Shown here: positions 1 through 5,077 of the stretch, piece after piece | Numbering within the stretch: position 1 is the first letter of the stretch | Layout of the letters: each line of letters opens with the position of its first letter | Assembly (NCBI GenBank): GCA_023511325.1 | Contig: JAIMBU010000302.1 | Coordinates: 1-5,077 of the forward strand | DNA length: 5,077 nt | Source of the DNA: Gorillibacterium sp. | GTDB taxonomy: Bacteria > Bacillota > Bacilli > Paenibacillales > NBRC-103111 | Direction: 5' to 3' | Program-made: the position numbers and the translations under genes | The notes under the pieces: generated by a model | What the model saw: only the letters and a program-made list of their open reading frames with translations | What the model was told of the DNA's origin: nothing | The model's database searches: none

Positions 1-2
1 AG

Positions 3-65
3 CGTATGGAGTCGGAGTCCATAAAGCTATCAAAATTTAATGAATTAGATAATAACGAGTATTGA
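3..65 (+). CDS. Possible 3' end of a plus-strand gene cut by the window edge
   Basis: A frame open from the left edge reads through about 20 codons rich in Ser, Lys, Glu and Asn (ending NELDNNEY) to a TGA at 63-65. The hydrophilic ending and use of AAT, GAA, TTA and GAT codons look like a natural protein C-terminus. If real, the gene converges on the DUF309 gene with a 27-base gap. Another frame is also open for 12 codons to a TAA at 38-40, so the choice of frame is not secure. No family can be assigned from so few residues. Existence and frame are inferences. Confidence 0.25.
   Translation, partial: RMESESIKLSKFNELDNNEY
5..23. repeat. Short inverted repeat at the left edge
   Basis: TATGGA (5-10) and TCCATA (18-23) form a perfect 6-bp stem around a 7-base loop. 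AGC (1-3) and GCT (26-28) could extend it beyond an internal mismatch. No T-run follows on either strand, so it is not a standard intrinsic terminator. The rest of the gap before the DUF309 stop (29-92) is AT-rich and holds the 8-base palindrome TTGATCAA at 62-69. I see no convincing terminator for the minus-strand operon in this window. Confidence 0.3.
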
Positions 66-92
66 TCAAAAATACGTGATGGTAATCAAATG

Positions 93-527
93 TTAATGCT
101 TATGCGGGGGATTAACAACCAGAAGCCCTACGGCTTCCGCAAGCAAAGGATCGACCACAGCAATATTCAGATCGTGGAAGGGATAACTTACCGGGCTAGC
201 AGCAGAAATGGCTGCTGTAAGTCCCTCTCTATATACAAGGCTTTCTTGTCGCAACTTGTCAAGATCGATGCCAAGAGCATCTGGAGGATACAAATCAAGC
301 TTCTCTAGTGCACCGATAAACAGCTTTAAGGCACCGCCAAGATTGTCATTGCGATGATGATAAAGTCCCACCGCCACCTGTAGCAGCCCCTGATACAACA
401 AGCTTCTACCTTCCCTAAGCCATAATTCCTCCAGCACCTCATGACACTCAAAATAATCGCGTTTGACGTTGAAATAGTAAATGAATTCGATGTATAAAGG
501 ATCGTAGACCAATATGCACCCCTCCAT
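93..527 (-). CDS. DUF309 domain-containing protein
   Basis: This is a small, probably cytosolic protein of 144 residues and unknown function. The DUF309 signature is clear. RDYFECHEVLEELW lies at residues 23-36, followed by QGLLQVAVGLYHHRNDNLGGA at about 46-66, with conserved Glu/His residues in what should be a compact helical bundle (B. subtilis YpuF is a relative). The C-terminal part ends in the family-like segment FHDLNIAVVDPLL. The conserved Cys-His-Glu looks like a possible metal or active site, but no activity is established. It is the last gene of the pyrD-relQ unit, 6 bases after the relQ stop, so translational coupling is likely. The start is ambiguous. ATG at 527 has a modest AGGAA 9 bases upstream, while in-frame TTG at codon 6 (512-510) follows a much stronger GGAGGGG. 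The residues before codon 6 are not needed for the domain. Confidence 0.93.
   Translation of the reverse strand: MEGCILVYDPLYIEFIYYFNVKRDYFECHEVLEELWLREGRSLLYQGLLQVAVGLYHHRNDNLGGALKLFIGALEKLDLYPPDALGIDLDKLRQESLVYREGLTAAISAASPVSYPFHDLNIAVVDPLLAEAVGLLVVNPPHKH
519..525 (-). promoter_or_regulatory. Strong SD inside the annotated DUF309 start
   Basis: GGAGGGG on the minus strand lies immediately inside the ATG at 527, 6 bases before an in-frame TTG at 512-510. This is near-ideal SD spacing and suggests translation may begin at the TTG, giving a 139-residue protein beginning MVYDPLYIEF. The alternative is the ATG with the weaker AGGAA at 541-537, which lies inside the relQ 3' end. Confidence 0.5.
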
Positions 528-533
528 GTTTAC

Positions 534-1343
534 TTATTCCTGTCTACCTTCGTAGCGAGTCGACTTCTCAATTGCTTTGTCCATATCGTCAGAGAGACTC
601 TTGAGTCCCCAAATGTCTTCATTCTCCCATAGCTCATTAAACCGGAGTTGGAATTGCGCAGCCTCGCGAACTCGACGATAAAAATAAAGCACCTGAATTC
701 GATTGATCAAGGAGCTGATCAAGTTTGAACGATCCTCAAACAACTTTTGGCTCTCCGTAATATCATCGCGGATGCTGGCCATTTCTTTGTCTAACTGATA
801 AGCCGCTTCAGCTGCTTTGCTGAGACGCATCTTTACATCTTCAGGCAAGTCGCCCTTATACTTGTAATTAAGCGAATGCTCAATCGTTGCCCAAAAATTC
901 ATTGCAAGTGTCCTGATTTGGATCTCCGCCAAGATTTTTTTCATCCCCAGAGCCGTTTGTACCGGATATTCCACAATCATATGATAGCTCCGATACCCGC
1001 TTTCCTTCCGATGAGTAATGTAATCTTTGTAATAAAGCACCTTCATATCTTGGCGCGCGCGGATCAGATCCGCCATACGCTGAATATCCTCCATGAATTG
1101 ACACATGATGCGAATGCCGGCGATATCTTCAATCCCAGTTTCTAGTTGATCCATCGGAACACTCAGGCGCTTTGCTTTATCTAGCGTACTTGAAATACGC
1201 TTAACACGGCCTGTAACGAACTCGATCGGCGAATATTCCTCCCGCTTTTTGAGTTCAGAGCGCAGCAGCTTGAACTTCACTTTAAGTTCTTCAACTGCTT
1301 GTTCGTAAGGGAGCAAAAATTTATTCCAATCCCTTCCATCCAT
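534..1343 (-). CDS. relQ: Small alarmone synthetase, RelQ/SasB (YjbM) class GTP pyrophosphokinase
   Basis: It should transfer pyrophosphate from ATP to GTP or GDP, making (p)ppGpp in the cytosol. The protein has 269 residues and only a synthetase domain, with no HD hydrolase, TGS or ACT domain. Visible motifs are SPIEFVTGRVK (38-48), EDIAGIRIMCQF (72-83) with metal-binding Asp73, KESGYRSYH (113-121) with Tyr117 expected to stack on guanine, and AEIQIRTLAMNFWATIEHSLNY (about 139-160) with catalytic Glu140. It resembles B. subtilis SasB/YjbM much more than SasA/YwaC. Phe42, Thr44 and Asn149 match positions recalled for SasB's pppGpp allosteric pocket. SasB is about 211 residues, so the last roughly 60 residues (about 205-269, Arg/Glu-rich and probably helical) are extra. 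ATG at 1343 follows AGGAG by 9 bases. It lies 27 bases after pyrD and 6 before the DUF309 gene. The class is secure; the effect of the extension is unknown. Confidence 0.95.
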   Translation of the reverse strand: MDGRDWNKFLLPYEQAVEELKVKFKLLRSELKKREEYSPIEFVTGRVKRISSTLDKAKRLSVPMDQLETGIEDIAGIRIMCQFMEDIQRMADLIRARQDMKVLYYKDYITHRKESGYRSYHMIVEYPVQTALGMKKILAEIQIRTLAMNFWATIEHSLNYKYKGDLPEDVKMRLSKAAEAAYQLDKEMASIRDDITESQKLFEDRSNLISSLINRIQVLYFYRRVREAAQFQLRFNELWENEDIWGLKSLSDDMDKAIEKSTRYEGRQE

Positions 1344-1370
1344 CCGACACTTCTCCTTCCAAAGTTCTCT

Positions 1371-2465
1371 CTACTCCGCGGTTCCAACAGCCTGAGCAAT
1401 GCTGGTGAATCCGTCTGAATGCATCCTACGGACAATTCCCTGATTAATTTTGCGTGTAATCTCGGGTCCCTCATAGATCACTGATGTAAAAATCTCTACC
1501 ATGTTAGCTCCTGATCGAATTCGTTCATAGGCATCATCAGCGGTGAAAATTCCACCTGACCCGATAATCGGAATACGTCCCTGCGTAATCTTATAGAGTC
1601 GACGTACCATTTCATTGGATCTTAGCGTCAGCGGGCGCCCGCTTAAACCACCAGTTTCCTTGGCATTGGGGTGAGTCAAACCATCTCTGAGGATGGTCGT
1701 ATTGGCCGCAATAATTCCCGAGACTCCGCTCATCAGCGCATTCTCCGCTATTGCTTCAAGCTCAGCATCGGTCAGATCTGGAGAGATTTTCACTAAAATA
1801 GGTTTAGCCTTCCCAGATACAAGCTTTTTTTGATGATCCATCTCGCAAATAACAGCAGTAAGCAGATTGCGCAGTTCCTCACCGTGCTGAAGATTCTGCA
1901 AATCCGGTGTATTGGGAGAACTGATATTGATGGCAAACAAATCAGCTTGGGCATAGAGCGTGCGTATACAAGAAACATAATCCTCAGCCGCTTGTTTGTT
2001 GTTCGTCGCCTTATTCTTGCCGATATTCACACATATCGGAATACTCCGCTTACCAACTTTAGCTAAAGTCTCAGCCATCGGTCCTGCTCCATTGTTATTA
2101 AAACCCATTCGATTGATTAATGCCTTGTCCGCGGACAAGCGAAAGAGTCGTGGAGATTCATTACCTGATTGAGGTTGCGGTGTTACCGTACCAACTTCGA
2201 TAAATCCAAAGCCCAAGACAGATAACGCTTTAACGGCATCAGCATTCTTATCTAACCCTGCAGCAAGTCCAACGGGATTAGGAAAATCGATTCCCCACAG
2301 AGAAACGTTAAGCTCAGGACAAGCTGCCACTCCGTACAATCCTTGAAACAAAGAAAGCATTCCGGGTATAGACGCCGCCTTATGTAGGCAGCCAATTGTC
2401 AGATGATGCGCCTGTTCTGGATCCAGATGGAATAAAACGGGCTTAGCCACTTTTTGATAAAGCAA
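1371..2465 (-). CDS. pyrD: Quinone-dependent dihydroorotate dehydrogenase (class 2)
   Basis: This flavoprotein oxidises dihydroorotate to orotate in de novo UMP synthesis and passes electrons to membrane quinone. The 364 residues include an N-terminal helical segment (about 1-45, MLYQKVAKPVLFHLDPEQAHH) typical of class 2 enzymes, which contacts the membrane. A TIM barrel with FMN sites follows: VGLAAGLDKNA (65-75, Lys73), RMGFNNNG (119-126), NISSPNTPDLQNLQ (180-193, with Ser183 at the catalytic-base position of class 2 enzymes), VKISPDL (225-231), NTT (255-257), GGLSGRPL (272-279) and GSGGI (302-306). All expected motifs are present. The start is TTG at 2465, supported by GAGGTG 8 bases upstream and by homology, because the family begins MLY. 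It is the first gene of the probable pyrD-relQ-DUF309 operon. No strong promoter was found upstream, and no PyrR-type attenuator is visible. Class 2 enzymes do not need PyrK. Confidence 0.98.
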   Translation of the reverse strand: MLYQKVAKPVLFHLDPEQAHHLTIGCLHKAASIPGMLSLFQGLYGVAACPELNVSLWGIDFPNPVGLAAGLDKNADAVKALSVLGFGFIEVGTVTPQPQSGNESPRLFRLSADKALINRMGFNNNGAGPMAETLAKVGKRSIPICVNIGKNKATNNKQAAEDYVSCIRTLYAQADLFAINISSPNTPDLQNLQHGEELRNLLTAVICEMDHQKKLVSGKAKPILVKISPDLTDAELEAIAENALMSGVSGIIAANTTILRDGLTHPNAKETGGLSGRPLTLRSNEMVRRLYKITQGRIPIIGSGGIFTADDAYERIRSGANMVEIFTSVIYEGPEITRKINQGIVRRMHSDGFTSIAQAVGTAE

Positions 2466-2473
2466 TCGATGGA

Positions 2474-2479
2474 CACCTC
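2474..2479 (-). promoter_or_regulatory. SD site fixing the TTG start of pyrD
   Basis: GAGGTG on the minus strand lies 8 bases before TTG 2465-2463. No ATG or GTG is better placed, and the resulting N-terminus (MLYQKVAKPV) matches the usual start of class 2 PyrD proteins. Confidence 0.8.
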
Positions 2480-2594
2480 GCTTTACGCTGCTCTTGTGCT
2501 GAGATTTTTTACTCCCTCGAAACAGTTTATTCTTTTACGGCCAAAAAGAAAAGCCGCTGACACTAAAAAAACATCTACTTAAACGCTTTCTTTA

Positions 2595-2603
2595 TGATAA
2601 AAT
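2595..2603 (+). promoter_or_regulatory. Candidate extended -10 promoter for the small membrane-protein gene
   Basis: TGATAAAAT has the form TGn plus a hexamer one base off TATAAT. No good -35 lies 17 bases upstream (CTACTT at 2575-2580), so it would act as an extended -10 promoter. Transcription would begin near 2610, leaving a leader of roughly 35 bases before the ATG at 2644. The remaining divergent gap (2466-2594) shows an A/T-rich stretch and a weak 4-bp hairpin CGGC/GCCG at 2538-2556, but no clear pyrD promoter. Confidence 0.35.
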
Positions 2604-2643
2604 ATAGGAGAAAGATTGCAGCCTAAGGACGGTGTCTCTTATT

Positions 2644-2775
2644 ATGAAAAAGAAAGAAAGCTATGCACAACGTCATAAGAAGCAGGAAGCCAACAAAAAA
2701 GCAATTATTTGGACATGTTCTATTGCTGCTGCATTCGTCTTGCTCATGGTTGCTCTGCTTATTTTCACCTCTTAA
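2644..2775 (+). CDS. Small single-pass membrane protein, 43 residues, unknown function
   Basis: The frame encodes a Lys/Arg/His/Gln-rich N-terminus (MKKKESYAQRHKKQEANKKA) followed by one hydrophobic helix (about residues 20-42) and a TAA. The strong positive charge before the helix predicts the N-terminus inside and almost nothing outside. I do not recognise a family. Support comes from the coherent charge and hydrophobicity pattern, an extended -10-like promoter just upstream, and its place in a gap not used by other genes. The start is uncertain: ATG 2644 has TAAGGA (2624-2629) 14 bases upstream, which is rather far. An in-frame GTG at 2632 would add four residues, but its SD spacing of 2 bases is too short. 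It diverges from pyrD and converges on the L,D-transpeptidase, with a 61-base gap. A longer antisense frame on the other strand looks like its shadow. Confidence 0.6.
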   Translation: MKKKESYAQRHKKQEANKKAIIWTCSIAAAFVLLMVALLIFTS

Positions 2776-2782
2776 ATCTTCC

Positions 2783-2811
2783 TGCACATAATCATATTGT
2801 CGAAGTATAAT
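2783..2811 (+). promoter_or_regulatory. Possible promoter antisense to the transpeptidase 3' end
   Basis: TGCACA (2783-2788, 4 of 6 to the -35 consensus) and a perfect TATAAT (2806-2811) are separated by exactly 17 bases. No plus-strand gene follows. Transcription from here would run antisense into the L,D-transpeptidase gene, whose stop lies at 2837. In an AT-rich gap such a match can arise by chance. Confidence 0.25.
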
Positions 2812-2814
2812 ATG
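2793..2814. repeat. Inverted repeat between convergent genes
   Basis: CATATT (2793-2798) and AATATG (2809-2814) form a 6-bp stem with a 10-base loop between the small membrane-protein gene and the transpeptidase. It is AT-only at its core and has no T-run on either side, so at best it is a weak transcription end for the convergent genes. It overlaps the TATAAT noted above. Confidence 0.3.
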
Positions 2815-2836
2815 CATCACATCTCAGCGTTTTATC

Positions 2837-4396
2837 TCAATCAAGCCAGCTGTATACTTTAGCCGGGTTCGTCTCATCCGTTTTTGCGGGTAGATGGAGC
2901 CGGTTTTTTGCACGATAAATTTCTTCTGGCAGCAATCCCCTGCCAATCGTCACCTTTGTGCCGAGCGGAGTCATATCATACAGTTCCTCCAGATCACCCT
3001 GAAGCATGCGAACACAGCCTTGTGATAAGTCCTTATCCATGGAATCTGGGTCGTTCGTACCATGGATCGCATAGAGCGTATCAGAAAGTGTCATTCCCCT
3101 ACTGCCAAATGGTCCTGTTGTCTTGCCATTTGGATTCTTGACCTTTTCAGTAACCACGTAATTACCCTCAGGCGTCCTCTCTCCACCTAAACCCACAGGA
3201 TAGCTACGCAGAATAACCTTCCCGCTGACAATGGCCAATCGATGCTTCTGCTGGTCGACAATGATTTCTAATACCGATGCTAAGGGAGACTCGGTCGGAG
3301 AACTGCCTGAGCCCGCTAGAGAACCAAGCGATTGCTTTGCACCCCCTCCCGCCTTCTCGGCACCAGAATCAGGCTCTGTGCCAGTTACAGCAGGGTCAGT
3401 AGGCTTCTGAGCAGCCTCACCTTTATGTAGGGTTTCCCATTCCTCAATCATTTCCTGGGTAATACCAGAAATGATATTGTTCGGATAGTTACCGGTTAAA
3501 TCCTCAAGACTTGTCGGCATAGCATTATTCTTGTGCTGATAGGCTGATATTGCACTTCGCAGCAGAATTTCCTGCTCCTGTTTGAATTGCCATTCCCTCA
3601 CTACAGAAGCGACTGCTGTATCGTCTGCAGGTTCACAGCCACAGGCTTCTTTATCATATTGCTGGAGAGTCACCTTCCCAGACTGCCCCCCGTCTTCCAC
3701 AGAAAATAGGATCCTTGGCTCCTTCGTCCAAGCCGTCCACTTGTTATCGGATGAAGAGTACCCTTGCGCTAGAACCGTGCTGCTGCTTTCATGAGCAGTT
3801 GAAAGTGCCACAGCTCCTGCTGCCTTCTGCAAAAGCTCAGTTCCGCTTCCTGCAGCCACGAATACAACACGTTGCAACTGCTGCTGTGCTAATTCTCCAC
3901 CGTTCTGCTCCTCAATGAGGTTCGGTACCACCTTCGGGGTAGGTTCGCTTGATTGTGTCTGCAAGCTATCGTTAACCTGCTTAAGATCCTGATCTTCGCT
4001 TGCCGGTGAATAGATGATTCCAGCTAATAAAAGCAACAGGATGGCTATAAGACGAAGCTTATTACGTCTTTGATTGTTATTAACTAGCGGATATGGATGA
4101 GTAGTCTTATTTTTAAGACTCTTTGTACGAATTACCGCTTCCTCAACTGGATCCGCATCACCCTTGATTTGATTCGCATCCTGAACCAGCTGAACCTGCT
4201 TGGCTGCCTCCTTAATACCGACTGGAAGCTTCTTATGTTCGAATGCCTCGAATATTTCACCCGCTTTTGCGTAGCAAAAAAGCGATTTCTCTGTTTGTCC
4301 GATCTCATCATAATGGCGGCCGAGAAGATACCAGCCCATTTTGTTATCGGGATGCTCTTTGACAAAATTCTTCAGGTATTGAGGGTCCTCTTGCAC
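2837..4396 (-). CDS. Membrane-anchored L,D-transpeptidase (YkuD domain) with N-terminal TPR-like segment
   Basis: The YkuD domain should form 3-3 peptidoglycan cross-links, or similar L,D transfers, outside the membrane. The 519 residues read as a mosaic. A TPR-like helix pair (about 5-52, HPDNKMGWYLLGRHYDEIGQ) is followed by a charged linker, one transmembrane helix after NQRRNK (about 114-130), and an extracytoplasmic region of unclear fold (about 165-325). That region contains a CGC motif (252-254) and a pilin-like stretch, AYQHKNNAMPTSLEDL. A Gly/Ser/Pro-rich linker (about 325-372) leads to the YkuD domain (about 373-486). The catalytic signature is complete: His445 in AIHGT and Cys461 in SQGCVRM, with Arg463. 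Topology is N-in, catalytic domain out. The start is GTG at 4396, with GGAGGAG ending 7 bases upstream. It is transcribed on its own between the fer terminator and the convergent small gene. The enzyme class is secure; the roles of the TPR-like and middle parts are inferred or unknown. Confidence 0.95.
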   Translation of the reverse strand: MQEDPQYLKNFVKEHPDNKMGWYLLGRHYDEIGQTEKSLFCYAKAGEIFEAFEHKKLPVGIKEAAKQVQLVQDANQIKGDADPVEEAVIRTKSLKNKTTHPYPLVNNNQRRNKLRLIAILLLLLAGIIYSPASEDQDLKQVNDSLQTQSSEPTPKVVPNLIEEQNGGELAQQQLQRVVFVAAGSGTELLQKAAGAVALSTAHESSSTVLAQGYSSSDNKWTAWTKEPRILFSVEDGGQSGKVTLQQYDKEACGCEPADDTAVASVVREWQFKQEQEILLRSAISAYQHKNNAMPTSLEDLTGNYPNNIISGITQEMIEEWETLHKGEAAQKPTDPAVTGTEPDSGAEKAGGGAKQSLGSLAGSGSSPTESPLASVLEIIVDQQKHRLAIVSGKVILRSYPVGLGGERTPEGNYVVTEKVKNPNGKTTGPFGSRGMTLSDTLYAIHGTNDPDSMDKDLSQGCVRMLQGDLEELYDMTPLGTKVTIGRGLLPEEIYRAKNRLHLPAKTDETNPAKVYSWLD

Positions 4397-4403
4397 GCTA
4401 TCA

Positions 4404-4410
4404 CTCCTCC
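4404..4410 (-). promoter_or_regulatory. SD site deciding the GTG start of the L,D-transpeptidase
   Basis: GGAGGAG on the minus strand ends 7 bases before GTG 4396-4394. Another GTG overlapping the SD is out of frame. The encoded N-terminus immediately enters the TPR-like helix, in keeping with a true start. Confidence 0.8.
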
Positions 4411-4421
4411 GTCTATCTTAG

Positions 4422-4447
4422 TTATCGGAATGAGGAAAGCGCTTTTC
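4422..4447 (-). promoter_or_regulatory. Tentative sigma-D-like promoter for the L,D-transpeptidase
   Basis: On the minus strand GAAA (4447-4444) and TCCGATAA (4429-4422) are 14 bases apart. They resemble the motility/autolysin sigma-D pattern TAAA-N14-16-GCCGATAT with 3 of 4 and 6 of 8 matches. No convincing sigma-A promoter was seen in this leader. Sigma-D control would suit a wall enzyme, but the match is imperfect and may be chance. Confidence 0.25.
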
Positions 4448-4448
4448 C
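4434..4448. repeat. Palindrome in the transpeptidase upstream region
   Basis: GGAAAGCGCTTTTCC contains the perfect 10-base palindrome AAAGCGCTTT (4436-4445) 38 bases upstream of the GTG. It resembles a CcpA cre core (AAAGCGCTTT) but lacks the flanking TG and CA that cre sites usually have. It overlaps the tentative promoter spacer, where an operator could sit. Confidence 0.45.
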
Positions 4449-4480
4449 ACTCTTTTTTGCAAGTCTCAGCAAAAAGTGGG
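4447..4480. repeat. Imperfect hairpin upstream of the transpeptidase
   Basis: CCACTCTTTTTTGC (4447-4460) and GCAAAAAGTGGG (4469-4480) are inverted complements apart from a small bulge, around an 8-base loop. The repeat adjoins the AAAGCGCTTT palindrome, so the fer-transpeptidase gap (4397-4566) holds three consecutive dyads: this one, the palindrome and the fer terminator. Confidence 0.45.
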
Positions 4481-4499
4481 ATAAAGGAGGTAAGCTATC

Positions 4500-4533
4500 A
4501 AAAGAAAAACCCCCGGCAGCGGTAGCTCGGAGG
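4500..4533 (-). terminator. Rho-independent terminator of fer
   Basis: Read on the minus strand, CCTCCG (4533-4528) pairs with CGGGGG (4515-4510). An inner AGC/GCT extends the stem over a 4-base loop with a 2-base bulge. A T-rich tail, TTTTTCTTTT (about 4509-4500), follows at once. It begins 33 bases after the ferredoxin stop and ends about 100 bases before the transpeptidase start, separating the two transcripts. Confidence 0.85.
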
Positions 4534-4566
4534 TTGATCCATCTATTGTATAAATACTTCGATCTC

Positions 4567-4908
<342 letters not shown>

Positions 4909-4920
4909 CTAAAAGTCAAG

Positions 4921-4935
4921 TGAGAATAGCTCTCA
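4921..4935. repeat. Inverted repeat just upstream of the fer -35
   Basis: TGAGA (4921-4925) and TCTCA (4931-4935) form a dyad with a 5-base spacer, 14 bases upstream of the fer -35. ATAGCT recurs nearby at 4926, 4935 and 4954, the last two within an 8-base direct repeat CATAGCTG (4934-4941, 4953-4960). The position fits an activator or repressor site, but no known operator is recognised. Confidence 0.3.
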
Positions 4936-4974
4936 TAGCTGTATAGATCAAGCATAGCTGCTAATCTATCCATT

Positions 4975-5077
4975 GTGAAGTCTTCCAACTCTAAGCGTAG
5001 GGGATGGATTCCGAGTTGTCTTTTTGAGATGGTACCCGGGGACTTGTCAAGCGAAGAAGCGGTAAAGACAAGTGACC
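4975..5077 (+). CDS. Possible 5' part of a plus-strand gene running off the right edge
   Basis: A frame without stops from 4939 to the edge reads, from GTG 4975, VKSSNSKRRGWIPSCLFEMV and then PGDLSSEEAVKTSD. The composition looks protein-like, and a later ATG (5029-5031) gives MVPGDLSSEEAVKTSD. Neither start has a recognisable SD, and no promoter was found. On the minus strand two frames are also open here, one ending at TAG 4993-4991, so this could instead be the end of an upstream minus-strand gene. I do not recognise a family. If the plus frame is real, the gene is divergent from fer. Confidence 0.25.
   Translation, partial: MKSSNSKRRGWIPSCLFEMVPGDLSSEEAVKTSD

Noticed and set aside
2538..2556. 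CGGC/GCCG hairpin as a pyrD attenuator
   Set aside because: Only a 4-bp stem with an 11-base loop and no T-run at its end, so it cannot be supported as an attenuator or terminator.
2616..2678. 20-codon leader peptide from TTG 2616 preceded by AGGAG
   Set aside because: The SD and TTG spacing (5 bases) is acceptable, but the peptide overlaps the 43-codon gene in another frame and has no distinguishing feature. Treated as chance.
2623..2820. 65-codon minus-strand frame opposite the small membrane-protein gene
   Set aside because: It is the mirror of the 43-codon plus-strand gene, whose charge and helix pattern is more coherent. It also lacks a good start context.
4483..4498. Plus-strand SD AAAGGAGGT as the start of a gene
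   Set aside because: No ATG, GTG or TTG follows at usable distance. The frame from the nearest codon is under 20 codons and crosses the fer terminator.
4097..4525. 142-codon plus-strand frame over the transpeptidase start
   Set aside because: It is antisense to the well-supported transpeptidase gene and crosses the fer terminator. Its composition shows no domain, and no SD fits.
5025..5042. T-box or other riboswitch at the right edge
   Set aside because: Only a partial match to the T-box core and no recognisable stem I or specifier loop upstream. No other riboswitch consensus I know fits.

Overview
The window looks like core chromosome of a low-to-mid GC Gram-positive spore-former, most likely Paenibacillus or a close relative. 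The evidence is a Bacillus-type [4Fe-4S] ferredoxin, a small RelQ/SasB-class alarmone synthetase, a Gram-positive YkuD-type L,D-transpeptidase, purine-rich Shine-Dalgarno (SD) sites and frequent non-ATG starts. A quinone-linked (class 2) dihydroorotate dehydrogenase outside any visible pyr operon fits Paenibacillus better than Bacillus, which typically has the PyrD/PyrK type. The genus is an inference from family resemblance.

Layout: almost everything is on the minus strand. Reading right to left, ferredoxin (fer, 4803-4567) has its own good sigma-A-type promoter and an intrinsic terminator (4533-4500). Next is a 519-residue membrane-anchored L,D-transpeptidase (4396-2837) behind a leader rich in inverted repeats. 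Then comes a probable three-gene operon: pyrD (2465-1371), relQ/sasB-like (1343-534) and a DUF309 gene (527-93), with gaps of 27 and 6 bases. The only credible complete plus-strand gene is a 43-codon small membrane protein (2644-2775), divergent from pyrD and convergent with the transpeptidase. Both window edges hold open frames that may be pieces of neighbouring plus-strand genes, but they are too short to identify.

Function: pyrD carries out the membrane-linked step of de novo UMP synthesis. The next gene makes (p)ppGpp, the stringent-response alarmone that restrains nucleotide synthesis and growth. Their apparent cotranscription would tie alarmone capacity to pyrimidine supply. The transpeptidase acts on peptidoglycan outside the membrane, and ferredoxin is a soluble electron carrier.

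No mobile element, CRISPR array, tRNA, rRNA or recognisable riboswitch class is visible. I see no clear undescribed system. The most interesting points are the pyrD-relQ-DUF309 linkage, the C-terminal extension of the RelQ-like protein, the mosaic transpeptidase with an unassigned middle domain, its repeat-rich leader containing an anti-SD-like sequence, and the small membrane-protein gene.
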